Shown here: positions 20,599 through 20,633 of the stretch, one piece after another
Numbering within the stretch: position 1 is the stretch's first letter
Layout: each line of letters starts with the position of its first letter
Assembly: GCA_003640385.1 (NCBI GenBank)
Contig: RCAB01000770.1
Coordinates: forward strand, 1 to 20,633
DNA: 20,633 nucleotides
Direction: 5' to 3'
Origin: Setaria digitata
Taxonomy: Eukaryota; Nematoda; Chromadorea; Rhabditida; Setariidae
Translations under genes and position numbers: made by a program
Notes under the pieces: model-generated
What the model was told of the DNA's origin: nothing
Databases searched by the model: none
What the model saw: the letters and a program-made list of their open reading frames with translations, nothing else

Positions 20599-20633
20599 TT
20601 TTTTCTTTTCCTTTTTTTTTTTTTTTTTTTTTT
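20599..20633. repeat. Poly-T tract at the window end
   Basis: The last bases are almost only T, ending in a run of more than 20. This may be a contig end at a homopolymer or one of the many such tracts in this genome. Confidence 0.8.

Noticed and set aside
1..20633. Bacterial (Wolbachia) insertion, transposon or CRISPR array
   Set aside because: No long intronless bacterial-like frame, transposase, terminal inverted repeats or regularly spaced repeat array was seen.

Overview
The window looks like nuclear DNA of a nematode, most likely a filarial or other spirurid worm. It is strongly AT-rich, full of poly-A/poly-T tracts of 10-20 bases, and its genes are split into many small exons by GT-AG introns. 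Several first exons begin 0-5 bases after a perfect nematode-style TTTCAG-like 3' splice site, as expected for spliced-leader trans-splicing. No bacterial operon signals, CRISPR array, rRNA or tRNA were seen. The species assignment is inference.

Layout: every gene that can be reconstructed lies on the minus strand, head to tail, so transcription runs from high to low coordinates. (1) 20206 to about 16155, perhaps continuing to 14996: a divergent ankyrin-repeat protein that I do not recognise. Its first six exons join in phase; the 3' half is tentative. (2) 14716-12892: a possible small gene with a trans-splice-like acceptor just before its ATG and no recognisable family. (3) 11852-7620: a complete nine-exon ZIP-family zinc transporter of the SLC39A9/ZIP9 type, 331 residues. 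(4) 6781-1739: a complete fourteen-exon NADPH-dependent diflavin oxidoreductase (NDOR1/Tah18 type), 598 or 604 residues depending on the start. Below 1700 there are only tandem TA repeats, an open frame of unclear strand at 734-919, and a plus-strand C-terminal-looking fragment at the window edge (2-121).

Functionally, the diflavin reductase should pass electrons from NADPH through FAD and FMN to the cytosolic iron-sulfur assembly machinery. The ZIP9-like carrier should move zinc into the cytosol from the Golgi or the outside. No shared pathway is obvious; the common strand, the splice-leader-like acceptors and the roughly 275-base gap between the last candidate exon of gene 1 and gene 2 make nematode operon transcription possible for part of the cluster.

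Points most worth a second look: an apparent TG (not AG) 3' splice site in the reductase gene; a 74-base diverged copy of ZIP exon 7 inside another ZIP intron; loss of the histidine cluster in the ZIP loop; the unrecognised ankyrin gene; a region in its first intron that is open on both strands; a 34-base tandem repeat near the end; and two isolated poly-G clusters in an otherwise GC-poor sequence.
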